From: Chlamydia sp. 17-3921
GTDB taxonomy: Bacteria > Chlamydiota > Chlamydiia > Chlamydiales > Chlamydiaceae
DNA: 64,000 bases
Assembly: GCF_902705545.1 (NCBI RefSeq)
Contig: NZ_CACSHH010000003.1
Location: 149,624-213,623, forward strand
Reading direction: 5' to 3'
Part shown: positions 49,063-57,528 of the stretch, one piece after another
Layout: every line of letters starts with the position of its first letter
Position numbering within the stretch: position 1 is the first letter of the stretch
The notes under the pieces: generated by a model
Told to the model about the DNA's origin: nothing
What the model saw: the letters and a program-made list of their open reading frames with translations, nothing else
The model's database searches: none
Translations under genes and position numbers: made by a program

Positions 49063-50337
49063 ATGTTTCAGCAAAAGCAACAGCTTTCTTTAAAATATCT
49101 TCCCTCGTTGCGTATGCAACAAGGACTTCAAATGTTACAAACTCCTATTGCAGAACTCTCCTCTTATGTTATTCAAGAACTCATAAACAACCCTTTTTTT
49201 GACCTCTCTTCTTTAGAAGAAGAAGAGTGGCACCAAAAATCTTCTTCTGCAAATTTTGAAGCTACGTTTGCTCAACCAGCATCTTTAAGCTCTGTCCTGC
49301 TTTCTCAGATCCATCATACTTTTCATACAACAGAAGACCTACTTGTAGCGTATCATATAACAGGCAATCTCTCTAAAGAAGGCTTCTTTGTAGAATCCCC
49401 TGAATTCATTGCTGAGCAATTAAATATCTCTTTAGAGAAAGTTCATACAGTATGGCGGATTATTCAAACATTTCATCCTATAGGAATTAGCTCTCCTTCT
49501 TTGCAAAGTTATTGGTTAATGAGACTAGATAACACTGTTCATCAACTAGCCTATCAAATTATTCTTCAATGCTATCCAGCTCTAACAAATTGTAATTTCA
49601 ATCTGATCGCAAAAAGATTTCATCTATCTTTAAAAGATCTTAGAAAATTATTAAGAAAAGCATTAGGAAGTATTCCTTGGTGTCCTGCAGCGGAATATCA
49701 AGCAGGAACAACCTCTTTGGCTCCCCCTTGTCCAGATATTTATATAGATTATAACGAAGGTTGGGAAATTCGAATAAACTCTAAAAATCTTCCTCCTATA
49801 AAACTTAATCATCAAGCATTTCAACTTTATGAACATTTACCTAAAGAAGAAAAAAAAACATTAACACAACAAATTCTTGCAGCAAAATGGCTAATAAAAA
49901 ACTTAAAAAAACGAGAACAAACCTTATTTGCTATTGTAGAAAAGCTACTCCCTTATCAAGAAAACTTTCTGTTAGGAAGGACATTTTCTCCTCGCCCTTT
50001 AACAATCAAAAGTATAGCAGAGAATCTTAGATGCCATGAATCAACAGTTTTTCGTGCTGTCAATAATAAAAGTATCGCATCTCCAATAGGAATTTTGCCC
50101 TTAAAACAATTGTTTCCTCGGACAATTTCAACAGAAGAAACTTCTTTATCAAAAGAAACTATTCTAAAATGGATTCGTCAATGGACAACAACAGAACAAT
50201 CTCCTCTCTCAGACCAAGATATCAGTGAAAAAATCTCTGCAAAAGGAATTTCCTGTGCAAGAAGGACTGTCACAAAATATCGTTCACAACTTAAAATTCT
50301 TCCTGCACATAAACGTAAAGCTCGATTCCATATGTAA
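49063..50337 (+). CDS. rpoN: RNA polymerase sigma-54 factor
   Basis: RpoN directs polymerase to -24/-12 promoters and needs an AAA+ activator (AtoC in chlamydiae). The 424-residue protein has the Gln/Leu-rich N-terminal region I (QKQQLSLKYLPSLRMQQGLQML), a core-binding region, the helix-turn-helix region (about 315-350, IKSIAENLRCHESTVFRAVNNK), and the RpoN box ARRTVTKYR (about 400-408), all intact. It starts 4 bp after uvrD, so it is cotranscribed. It ends 12 bp from the convergent gene. It corresponds to CT609. Confidence 0.95.
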   Translation: MFQQKQQLSLKYLPSLRMQQGLQMLQTPIAELSSYVIQELINNPFFDLSSLEEEEWHQKSSSANFEATFAQPASLSSVLLSQIHHTFHTTEDLLVAYHITGNLSKEGFFVESPEFIAEQLNISLEKVHTVWRIIQTFHPIGISSPSLQSYWLMRLDNTVHQLAYQIILQCYPALTNCNFNLIAKRFHLSLKDLRKLLRKALGSIPWCPAAEYQAGTTSLAPPCPDIYIDYNEGWEIRINSKNLPPIKLNHQAFQLYEHLPKEEKKTLTQQILAAKWLIKNLKKREQTLFAIVEKLLPYQENFLLGRTFSPRPLTIKSIAENLRCHESTVFRAVNNKSIASPIGILPLKQLFPRTISTEETSLSKETILKWIRQWTTTEQSPLSDQDISEKISAKGISCARRTVTKYRSQLKILPAHKRKARFHM

Positions 50338-50349
50338 AGCCGTTTTACG

Positions 50350-51147
50350 TTAAACAAAATAAGATAAATAAATTTGCCTCCAACGAATGTCGTCTAACTT
50401 TCTTTTTTTAGCATAGTGCTCGATCACAGGAATTGGCTGAGTTGCAAACATCTTTATTTCTTTGTCTGTCAAACGCAACATTATCCACAAAGGAGTAACT
50501 CCTAACATTTTTCGAATTTTTCGCATGGCACGACGAAAATAACTTTGTACTAACATCAAACGCACAGAAAAGAATATCGGTAACATTAAAATTGTTGCAA
50601 ATCCCCAAAATGGTTGCCATAGGGTAATCCCTACACCGATAGTAACAGATAGAAATAGAGCATAACTTTCTCCAGAATTTCGAAATAATGGTCCCCAAAA
50701 TCTTCTCCATGCCCAGGAGGAAGTTTGGTAAGCAAGGACCTCTTCAAATATCGGTTCACGAAATTTCATTCTTACAGCGTGTACAATTTCATGTGCAAGA
50801 ATCTCTTTTTTAGAATAAATTCCAAGCCATCGCGATGCTTTATATAAAGGTTTTCGAAGCTGAATAGTTACTTGGTTCTCTAATATCCAAGTACACCCTG
50901 CCTCCCAAACATCTAAGCCTTCATTCGAATATAAAATTTGTAAATGTGAAGGACAGATATCGAAAATTTCTTGAATACGAGAAGGAAAAGATGTAGAGGA
51001 ACCCGACCTCTCTTCAATTAAACTATCCGCACGAAGAAAAAAAGAATATTTTTCTTCTTCTGGGCCAGCAATAATACCTTGTTTATTGAGATTTATTAAA
51101 TCTTCATCTGTAGAAACAAGGCTTGAAACAAATTCTAGTTTTTCCAC
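50350..51147 (-). CDS. Membrane protein with HEIVH motif, candidate zinc metallopeptidase (CT642-like)
   Basis: I do not recognise a named family. The 265-residue protein has HEIVH at 119-123, the HExxH zinc-binding pattern, followed 12-13 residues later by an acidic pair (E135, E136 in IFEEVLAYQ) that could give the third ligand, as in gluzincins. Two adjacent hydrophobic segments (about 164-180 and 182-200) follow the motif. The C-terminal part is basic and soluble. The start is a GTG at 51147 preceded by AGGGAG. It stands alone beside a 490-bp non-coding stretch. By position I link it to CT642. Peptidase activity is inferred only from the motif. Confidence 0.78.
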   Translation of the reverse strand: MEKLEFVSSLVSTDEDLINLNKQGIIAGPEEEKYSFFLRADSLIEERSGSSTSFPSRIQEIFDICPSHLQILYSNEGLDVWEAGCTWILENQVTIQLRKPLYKASRWLGIYSKKEILAHEIVHAVRMKFREPIFEEVLAYQTSSWAWRRFWGPLFRNSGESYALFLSVTIGVGITLWQPFWGFATILMLPIFFSVRLMLVQSYFRRAMRKIRKMLGVTPLWIMLRLTDKEIKMFATQPIPVIEHYAKKRKLDDIRWRQIYLSYFV

Positions 51148-51637
51148 ATTACTCCCTTACTAAAAAAGCTTCTAGTGAACGTTTCTTTTACCTTGTTGAT
51201 TTATTGTTAAAATAAACACGAATCGTTAACAAGAAAAATTAAAAAATCTCAAAATAGTTATTGAATCTCTCTAGCATTATATTATTCCCTTGAAAAGAAT
51301 CTACGTCATACTCAATAACCATAGGGGCATATTGGTGTTCTCTCGATAGCCCTACTTTTAAAGATTCGGCGAAAGCTGGAATGCATCTAGCTCTATATAC
51401 TTTTACTCAGAATTTTTTCTACTTTGTCATAAGATAAAGAGTAAAATCTGACGTTTGCATATATAAAAGGTTTCGTTTCATCGATAAAACACTTAACTAA
51501 TTCAAAATTTTATTCACACCGAAAGCTTGCATTAAATAATGTATGTTTGCATGAGAAATTTTAGACATTAGAGCATTAAATTAATAAAAAGGAGTCGCGT
51601 TTTCTCTCCGAAAGACATTATTCGGAGTTCTCACGCA
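51148..51637. other. 490-bp intergenic region upstream of topA, possible small RNA
   Basis: No convincing coding frame is present on either strand. Its first part holds the start region of the minus-strand HEIVH gene. Candidate elements are a -10 TATATT at 51278-51283 with weak -35 TAGTTA at 51255-51260, a foldable segment (TAGGG near 51322 with CCCTA near 51350), and an inverted repeat TTTTACTC (51401-51408)/GAGTAAAA (51439-51446). These could mark a small RNA or a long topA leader. I could not match RNase P RNA, tmRNA or SRP RNA signatures. Confidence 0.4.
51606..51627 (+). promoter_or_regulatory. Hairpin covering the topA ribosome binding site
   Basis: CTCCGAA (51606-51612) pairs with TTCGGAG (51621-51627) around an 8-base loop. 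The GGAG in the right arm is the best ribosome site for the topA ATG at 51638 (10-base spacing), so folding would hide it. A second GGAG at 51591-51594 could pair with the CTCC of the left arm and release it, giving two alternative structures. Confidence 0.45.
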
Positions 51638-54214
51638 ATGGAATTAATGAAAAAATCTTTAATCATCGTGGAGTCTCCTGCTAAAATCAAAACCTTACAA
51701 AAATTCTTAGGAAAAGGTTTTATTTTTGCTTCATCCATAGGGCATGTTGTTGATCTTCCAGCAAAAGAGTTCGGCATAGATGTAGATCACGATTTTGAAC
51801 CTCAGTATCAAATACTTCCAGACAAACAAGAGGTCATAAATCAAATTCGGAAACTCGCAGTGCAATGTGATAAAGTTTTCCTTGCTCCGGATCCAGATAG
51901 GGAAGGAGAAGCCATAGCTTGGCATATCTCTAATCAGCTTCCAGAAAATATTTCTATTCAAAGAATCTCATTTAATGCGATCACAAAAAATGCCGTTACA
52001 GAAGCATTAAAACAGCCTCGAGAAATTGACATAGCACTTGTTAATGCTCAACAAGCTCGTCGTTTATTAGATCGTATAGTCGGCTATAAGATTTCTCCAA
52101 TTCTCAGCCGTAAATTACAACAACGTTCAGGAATATCTGCAGGACGAGTACAATCTGTTGCTCTTAAATTAGTCGTAGACAGAGAAAAAGCTATCGAAGC
52201 TTTTATTCCTGTAGAATACTGGAATATTCAAGTCCTTTTACAAGATCCTAAAACACAGAAAACATTTTGGGCTCACTTATATTCTATAGAAGGAAAAAAA
52301 ATTGAAAAGGAGCTGCCAAAAGAAAAAACAGAAAATGAGATTTTTTTAATTAACTCTGAGGAAAAAGCTCAAAAGTATGCAACTCTTTTAGAAACAGCAT
52401 CTTATACAGTCATTCGTATAGAATCTAAAGAAAAACGACGTCATGCCTTACCACCATTTATTACCTCCACGCTACAACAAGAAGCAAGCAGACATTTTCG
52501 CTTTTCGGCTTCAAAGACTATGTCTGTTGCACAAACGTTATATGAAGGTATTGACTTAAATCAAGAAGACACTATCGGATTAATTACATATATGCGTACA
52601 GACTCTGTTCGTATCGATCCAGAAGCCCTTAATACAGTAAGAAGCTACATTCAAACAACATTTGGTCCTGAATATCTTCCAGAGAAAGCGAATCTTTATG
52701 CTACGAAGAAAATGACTCAAGATGCTCATGAAGCAATTCGCCCGACAGACATATATTTATCACCAGAAAAGCTAGCAGGAAAACTTTCAGAAGACCAAAA
52801 TAAACTTTATAGCCTCATTTGGAAACGTTTTGTGGCTTCACAAATGACTTCAGCTATTTATGATACTTTAGCAATCCAAATCACAACAGATGTACAAATA
52901 GATTTACGAGCATCCGGTTCCTTATTGAAATTTAAAGGTTTTCTCGCTGTATACGAAGAAAAAAATGATGACGATAATGATTTTGAAGACTCTCACCCTC
53001 TTCCACTTCTACATGCTCAAGATTCTCTAAAAAAAGAAAAAGTTTCTGCAGAACAAGCATTTACTCGCCCTCTTCCGAGATTTACTGAAGCTTCTCTAGT
53101 AAAAGAACTCGAAAAATCTGGTATCGGTCGACCATCGACTTACGCGACTATAATGAATAAAATACAAAGTCGCGAATATACAACAAAAGAAAACCAGCGC
53201 CTACATCCTACAGAACTGGGGAAAATTATATCTCAATTCTTAGAAACAAATTTTCCAAAGATTATGGATATTAGCTTTACAGCGCTAATGGAAGATGAGT
53301 TAGAACTTATCGCTGATAATAAAAAATCATGGAAACTGCTGTTAAAAGAATTTTGGGACCAATTCCTACCTGTAATAACAACAGCAGAAAAAGAAGCTGT
53401 AATTCCTAGAATTCTTACAGACATAGATTGTTCTAAATGTCATAAGGGTAAGTTGATAAAGATTTGGTCAAAAAATGGATACTTCTACGGTTGTTCAGAA
53501 TACCCCGAATGTGACCATCGCACTTCAGAAGAAGAGCTGACATTTAAAAAAGAAGACTATGCTTCGGATACTCCTTGGGACAGTTCATGCCCAGTTTGCA
53601 AAGGACCTATGAAAATACGTCATGGACGTTTTGGTAGTTTTTTAGGATGTGAAGACTATCCTAAATGTCGAGGAACTATTTCATTACGTAAACAAGGAGA
53701 AGAAGAGGAGCAAGAATCCGTTACTTGTCCAGCTATAGGTTGCTCTGGAGTTATTTTGAAAAAACGCTCCCGTTATAATAAGAATTTCTATTCTTGTTCG
53801 GAATATCCTAATTGTAGCGTTATCGGAAATACAATAGATGCTGTACTAACAAAATATACAAACTCTCCAAAAACACCTTACAAAAAGAAAGCTATAGAAA
53901 AAGGAAACAAAAAAACAAAGAAACCTTCTACCCCAAAAAAGAAAACTTCAGTAAGGAAAACATCCCAACTTATTCCATCTCAAGCTTTAGCTAAAATAAT
54001 CGGGGCTTCTCCTTTATCACGAGGAGAAGCTACTAAAAAAGTTTGGGAATATATAAAAAAACATAACCTACAAGCTTCAGAAAATAAAAGATTACTACTC
54101 CCTGACGAGCAATTCAAAGATATCATTGGAGAAGAGCCTGTGGATATGTTCCAATTACCAAAATTATTGAATCAACATCTAACTAAATCTGACGAAAAAG
54201 AGTCTTCTTCATAA
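51638..54214 (+). CDS. topA: DNA topoisomerase I with C-terminal SWIB domain
   Basis: TopA relaxes negative supercoils. The 858 residues comprise a Toprim domain (about 4-120, IVESPAKIKTL and PDPDREGEAIAWH), the type IA catalytic core with the active tyrosine in GLITYMRTDSVRI (about 310), and QDAHEAIRPTD. Three C-terminal zinc fingers follow (about 605-730: CSKCHKG to YPEC, CPVCKG to YPKC, CPAIGC to YPNC), then a Lys-rich linker (about 750-785) and a SWIB domain (about 785-850). The SWIB fusion is a chlamydial trait. A second ATG at 51647 (MKKSLIIVESP) is an alternative start. The end overlaps dus by 43 bp. It corresponds to CT643. Confidence 0.95.
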   Translation: MELMKKSLIIVESPAKIKTLQKFLGKGFIFASSIGHVVDLPAKEFGIDVDHDFEPQYQILPDKQEVINQIRKLAVQCDKVFLAPDPDREGEAIAWHISNQLPENISIQRISFNAITKNAVTEALKQPREIDIALVNAQQARRLLDRIVGYKISPILSRKLQQRSGISAGRVQSVALKLVVDREKAIEAFIPVEYWNIQVLLQDPKTQKTFWAHLYSIEGKKIEKELPKEKTENEIFLINSEEKAQKYATLLETASYTVIRIESKEKRRHALPPFITSTLQQEASRHFRFSASKTMSVAQTLYEGIDLNQEDTIGLITYMRTDSVRIDPEALNTVRSYIQTTFGPEYLPEKANLYATKKMTQDAHEAIRPTDIYLSPEKLAGKLSEDQNKLYSLIWKRFVASQMTSAIYDTLAIQITTDVQIDLRASGSLLKFKGFLAVYEEKNDDDNDFEDSHPLPLLHAQDSLKKEKVSAEQAFTRPLPRFTEASLVKELEKSGIGRPSTYATIMNKIQSREYTTKENQRLHPTELGKIISQFLETNFPKIMDISFTALMEDELELIADNKKSWKLLLKEFWDQFLPVITTAEKEAVIPRILTDIDCSKCHKGKLIKIWSKNGYFYGCSEYPECDHRTSEEELTFKKEDYASDTPWDSSCPVCKGPMKIRHGRFGSFLGCEDYPKCRGTISLRKQGEEEEQESVTCPAIGCSGVILKKRSRYNKNFYSCSEYPNCSVIGNTIDAVLTKYTNSPKTPYKKKAIEKGNKKTKKPSTPKKKTSVRKTSQLIPSQALAKIIGASPLSRGEATKKVWEYIKKHNLQASENKRLLLPDEQFKDIIGEEPVDMFQLPKLLNQHLTKSDEKESSS

Positions 54215-55176
54215 TCTTCTATAAGTTTATAAACTTCCCGACATGAGGATGCTGTCGCAAGTGAAGCACGAAGAAAACGTACTTTAGAAGCGGACACTAA
54301 ATAATGCCCACACAATTTACGGGTTTCTGATAAAAGTTTTGTTTCACTTTGATAATACTCTTCTATCCATTGTAAATGCTGAACAAAAGCTTGTTTTCGC
54401 ATAGCAAATGAGACTTGCTGATAACAACCCGTTGCAAGATAATCTTCTATCTGTTGAGCTATCCAAGGAGCTCCCATAGTTCCTCGAGCTACTAATAAAC
54501 CATCGCACCCAGTTGTTTCTAACATCTCTTTCGCTGCTTCCGGAGAAAAAATATCTCCATTTCCAAAGACAGGAAAATCTTTCCCCGCGGCAATTTTAGC
54601 TCGAGCTATATAATCACGATTACTTAATCCATGATATCCCTGGGCTCGGGTTCTTCCATGAACAAAAACAGCGCTTGCCCCTGATTCTCGGATGATTTTA
54701 ACAGTTTCTTCTACATTGATATTATCAAAATCCCACCCAGACCGAATTTTTACTGTCACAGGAATAGAAACAGCTTTCACGATCTGTTCTAAGATTTTGC
54801 CTATTAATAAAGGATTTTTCAATAATCCCGACCCGCTCCCATCTTTGGTAATTTTATCCGTTGGACAACCACAGTTTAAATCTATAAGATCAAATCCATG
54901 ATCCTCTAAAATTTTAGCTCCTTCTCCAACAATGGTAGGATTACTACAACATAACTGCCCTCCAATAGGACGCATAGCTTCTGAGTAATCCAAAAGCTTG
55001 AAAGTTCTTTGGGGAGAATGAAGAAGCCCTTCAACTTTCACCATTTCACAAAATACAAGAGCAGGCTTGTATAATGAAGACATTCGCCTATATGGATAGT
55101 CAGAAAAACCGGCTAATGGTGCATAAACAACAGGAGATTTTAATAAAATATTTTTTATATATATCGAAGGAGCCAT
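54172..55176 (-). CDS. dus: tRNA-dihydrouridine synthase
   Basis: Dus is an FMN enzyme that reduces uridine in the tRNA D-loop. The 334-residue protein shows the flavin-site start APLAGFSDYPYRR, QLCCSNP, LIDLNCGCPTDKITKDGSGSG with the catalytic Cys, VKIRSGWD, VHGRTRAQGYHG, FGNGDIFS and LLVARGTMGAPWI. All are family signatures. Its 3' end overlaps topA on the other strand by 43 bp, and its start overlaps yggT by 22 bp. It corresponds to CT644. The DusA, DusB or DusC subgroup cannot be fixed by eye; DusB-like is likely. Confidence 0.94.
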   Translation of the reverse strand: MAPSIYIKNILLKSPVVYAPLAGFSDYPYRRMSSLYKPALVFCEMVKVEGLLHSPQRTFKLLDYSEAMRPIGGQLCCSNPTIVGEGAKILEDHGFDLIDLNCGCPTDKITKDGSGSGLLKNPLLIGKILEQIVKAVSIPVTVKIRSGWDFDNINVEETVKIIRESGASAVFVHGRTRAQGYHGLSNRDYIARAKIAAGKDFPVFGNGDIFSPEAAKEMLETTGCDGLLVARGTMGAPWIAQQIEDYLATGCYQQVSFAMRKQAFVQHLQWIEEYYQSETKLLSETRKLCGHYLVSASKVRFLRASLATASSCREVYKLIEDYEEDSFSSDLVRC

Positions 55177-55451
55177 GGAGATTGCAAAATATTAAGAAAT
55201 ATAAAACGTAGAGTTCTTAATACAACAAATGGGACGGCCTCTAAACAAAATAAAGCAATCATGGGACTAATATCAATAAAACCTATTCTGGGGATAAATT
55301 TTCTAAAAAGGCTTAAATAAGGATCTACACAATTAAAAATAAATTTATACCACGAAGTAGGCTGACAATTCGGAATCCAAGAAGCGAGAATATATATTAA
55401 AATTAAGAAACTATAAATATTAACAGCTGTTCTTAAAAAATAAGATAGCAT
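55155..55451 (-). CDS. YggT-family membrane protein
   Basis: The 98-residue protein has hydrophobic segments (about 8-26 and 62-90) and the YggT signature region (LASWIPNCQPTSWYKFIFNCVDPYLSLFRKFIP, of which the DPYLSLFRKFIP part is diagnostic). YggT proteins have been tied to osmotic stress and cell-envelope or division functions in other bacteria. It overlaps dus by 22 bp on the same strand and is divergent from the CT646-like operon. It corresponds to CT645. Confidence 0.88.
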   Translation of the reverse strand: MLSYFLRTAVNIYSFLILIYILASWIPNCQPTSWYKFIFNCVDPYLSLFRKFIPRIGFIDISPMIALFCLEAVPFVVLRTLRFIFLNILQSPWLLRYI

Positions 55452-55490
55452 TAGATCTTACACTTTCAGTTTTATTAGTATGTGTTTTTC

Positions 55491-55519
55491 TTGAAAAACA
55501 CCCATTTATCTATTAAAAT
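55491..55519 (+). promoter_or_regulatory. Strong candidate sigma-66 promoter of the CT646-648 operon
   Basis: TTGAAA (55491-55496) and TAAAAT (55514-55519) are separated by 17 bases; each hexamer differs from consensus at one position. It lies in the divergent gap between yggT and the CT646-like gene, about 30 bases before the ATG. Confidence 0.6.
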
Positions 55520-55549
55520 AGTTTCCTTTATCTTTAAGATACTCTCACT

Positions 55550-56944
55550 ATGGATACGATTAAGTTACCTATATACCACATTGGGGTAACAAAAGACGGG
55601 AATAATACTACTAAAATAGCAATTTTGCAGAAAACTTGCAAAGGATGGATTGTCTGTTTTTGTCAAAGTTTGTTAGAAAACGAAAAAGCTTTGATTCCAA
55701 AAAAATATTTTACATCTCCCATGACATTTTCTCTTCAAGGGTCAGATGTTCTTACGAAAAGCTCCTCCTCCACACTTAAAAACAAAAAAAATATTTTAAA
55801 AGTTGCATTAACAAACTTTGGCATGAACTCAGCTCTTCCATGGGAATCTCTAGTTATTCTGCCGAAATTAACTCCCACAACACAGAAAGAAACAATTACA
55901 ACTTTATGGATCTCTCAAAAAAATGTGATCCAAAAGCAACTCTCTTCTTTAGCACAATCTCAACTTTTTCCTTCTATTATCTCGTGCCGATCCACAGATC
56001 TTTTTTTCCTAGCAGAACAATCTTTTCTCAAAAAACTTCCAAACTATTTTCTTGTATATTCGAAATCAGAAGAAACCATATGCCTATGTGTTCAAAATAA
56101 AGCAGTTTTATTGTCTCGATCTCTTTCTAACAAATCAGCGAAAAAAAATTGTGAAGATATCTATGCAACGTTACAACACATAAAAGAAACTTTTCCAACA
56201 GCATTTCCAACGACAATACATTTTGCTCAAGGGTCTGAAGCTCTAAAAAAGGCCCTTATACAAAAACAAGACTTACCTCTCACTCCTTGTCCACTTATTC
56301 CCTCTCATCTTCTAACACATTGGGAAGAATATGATGACGCTATTGCAACAGCTCTACATGGAGCCTCCAGAAAGACCCTTAAGTTTCGTTATGAGACAAA
56401 AACAACTCCAGAAGCACACAAACATTGGCTAAAGCAAATAACAATACTTATTAGTAAGCTCGCCCTGCTATCTACCTTGATTATTACCTGTGGCTCTACT
56501 ATTAAACTAAAAATTTTATCAAACCACACTAAGAAACTCTATAATCTTGTATGTCCTGAAGAATCTGTTTTTCCTAAATCTCTGAACGCAGCAGAAAATC
56601 TCTTAAAAACTATAGAAACTCAGATTCCTTCGACCTATCCGTATCAACCAACAATTGCTACAAGTGAGCAAGTTTTAAAATTTCTTGCGGCTTTAGGTCA
56701 AAACTATTCAACGCTTAAATTTTCCCACTTTACATACAAACTTACACATTTCCCTACAGAGAAAAATCCAACTTGTCCTTACACAGCAGAAATTTTACTC
56801 GCAGGTCAAGGCTCTTCTGAAGAAGTCTCACAATTTTTGAAAAGAGTTTCAAAATACCCTAAATTACATCATGTCTCCGAAACACAAAAAGATGCTCATA
56901 CCTTCGAACTACGATTTAACCTCTCATCCCAGGAGATTTTATGA
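55550..56944 (+). CDS. GspL-like (PilM-PilN-like) inner-membrane protein, candidate T2SS platform subunit (CT646-like)
   Basis: The 464-residue protein is normally called hypothetical. Its layout suits GspL: a cytoplasmic region of about 295 residues with actin-like (PilM-type) alternation, one transmembrane helix (about 297-318, ISKLALLSTLIITCG), and a periplasmic part with a ferredoxin-like beta-alpha-beta domain (about 380-462, SEQVLKFLAALGQ to FELRFNL). It starts behind a strong candidate promoter and overlaps the next gene (ATGA), which looks like GspM/PilO. GspL and GspM are missing from the gsp cluster at the start of this window. The assignment is structural inference; only the coding call is firm. 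Confidence 0.82.
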   Translation: MDTIKLPIYHIGVTKDGNNTTKIAILQKTCKGWIVCFCQSLLENEKALIPKKYFTSPMTFSLQGSDVLTKSSSSTLKNKKNILKVALTNFGMNSALPWESLVILPKLTPTTQKETITTLWISQKNVIQKQLSSLAQSQLFPSIISCRSTDLFFLAEQSFLKKLPNYFLVYSKSEETICLCVQNKAVLLSRSLSNKSAKKNCEDIYATLQHIKETFPTAFPTTIHFAQGSEALKKALIQKQDLPLTPCPLIPSHLLTHWEEYDDAIATALHGASRKTLKFRYETKTTPEAHKHWLKQITILISKLALLSTLIITCGSTIKLKILSNHTKKLYNLVCPEESVFPKSLNAAENLLKTIETQIPSTYPYQPTIATSEQVLKFLAALGQNYSTLKFSHFTYKLTHFPTEKNPTCPYTAEILLAGQGSSEEVSQFLKRVSKYPKLHHVSETQKDAHTFELRFNLSSQEIL

Positions 56945-57528
56945 AAAAATTGAGGAAGTCTTTTTTTATTCTTAGTGGATTTTGTCTCCTTGGAAGTATT
57001 CCGATAGGGTTAGTTGTAGTCAAACATCTTCATACAGTTAAACGCTGGGAAACTCTAAACGATAAAATTTTAACATTAAAAGTCGCACGAGATCTTAATA
57101 AGACCATACTGAAACAAAACAATTTACTAATAAACAACCGCGAAAACTTTTGTGAAGAGAAATTTTCCGAAGAAAGCCAGAAAATCCCTCTCTTGAAACA
57201 AGAAATCCTAAGACTAAATTCTCTCTCTAAAAACTCTCTCATAGCTCAAAGTAAAGAAGTATGGGCTAGGAAACAAACTTTAACAAAAACGTCTCAACTT
57301 CAATGGATTTTTAAGAAAATAGACTCCGATCTCATATCTATTAGTTTTTTGAAACCTATAGAAATGAATAACGATGACATCTCTGCTGTTTTTCATCTCT
57401 TTAACCCTATTAAAAACCCAAAAGCTCCAATAGCATTCTTTACTCATTGGGAAATGACAAAACAAATAACACCTTTAAAAAATGAAGTTTGGCTAGTACA
57501 AGCAGAGGCGATAAATCGATGTCTATAA
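56941..57528 (+). CDS. GspM/PilO-like single-pass protein (CT647-like)
   Basis: The 195-residue protein has a short cytoplasmic N-terminus (MKKLRKS), one transmembrane helix (about 8-28), a coiled coil (about 32-105), and a small C-terminal domain with beta character (about 118-190). This is the plan of GspM and PilO, the partner of GspL/PilN. It overlaps both neighbours: 4 bp with the GspL-like gene and 10 bp with the MORN-repeat gene. No catalytic motif is visible. The assignment rests on topology and gene order. Confidence 0.78.
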   Translation: MKKLRKSFFILSGFCLLGSIPIGLVVVKHLHTVKRWETLNDKILTLKVARDLNKTILKQNNLLINNRENFCEEKFSEESQKIPLLKQEILRLNSLSKNSLIAQSKEVWARKQTLTKTSQLQWIFKKIDSDLISISFLKPIEMNNDDISAVFHLFNPIKNPKAPIAFFTHWEMTKQITPLKNEVWLVQAEAINRCL

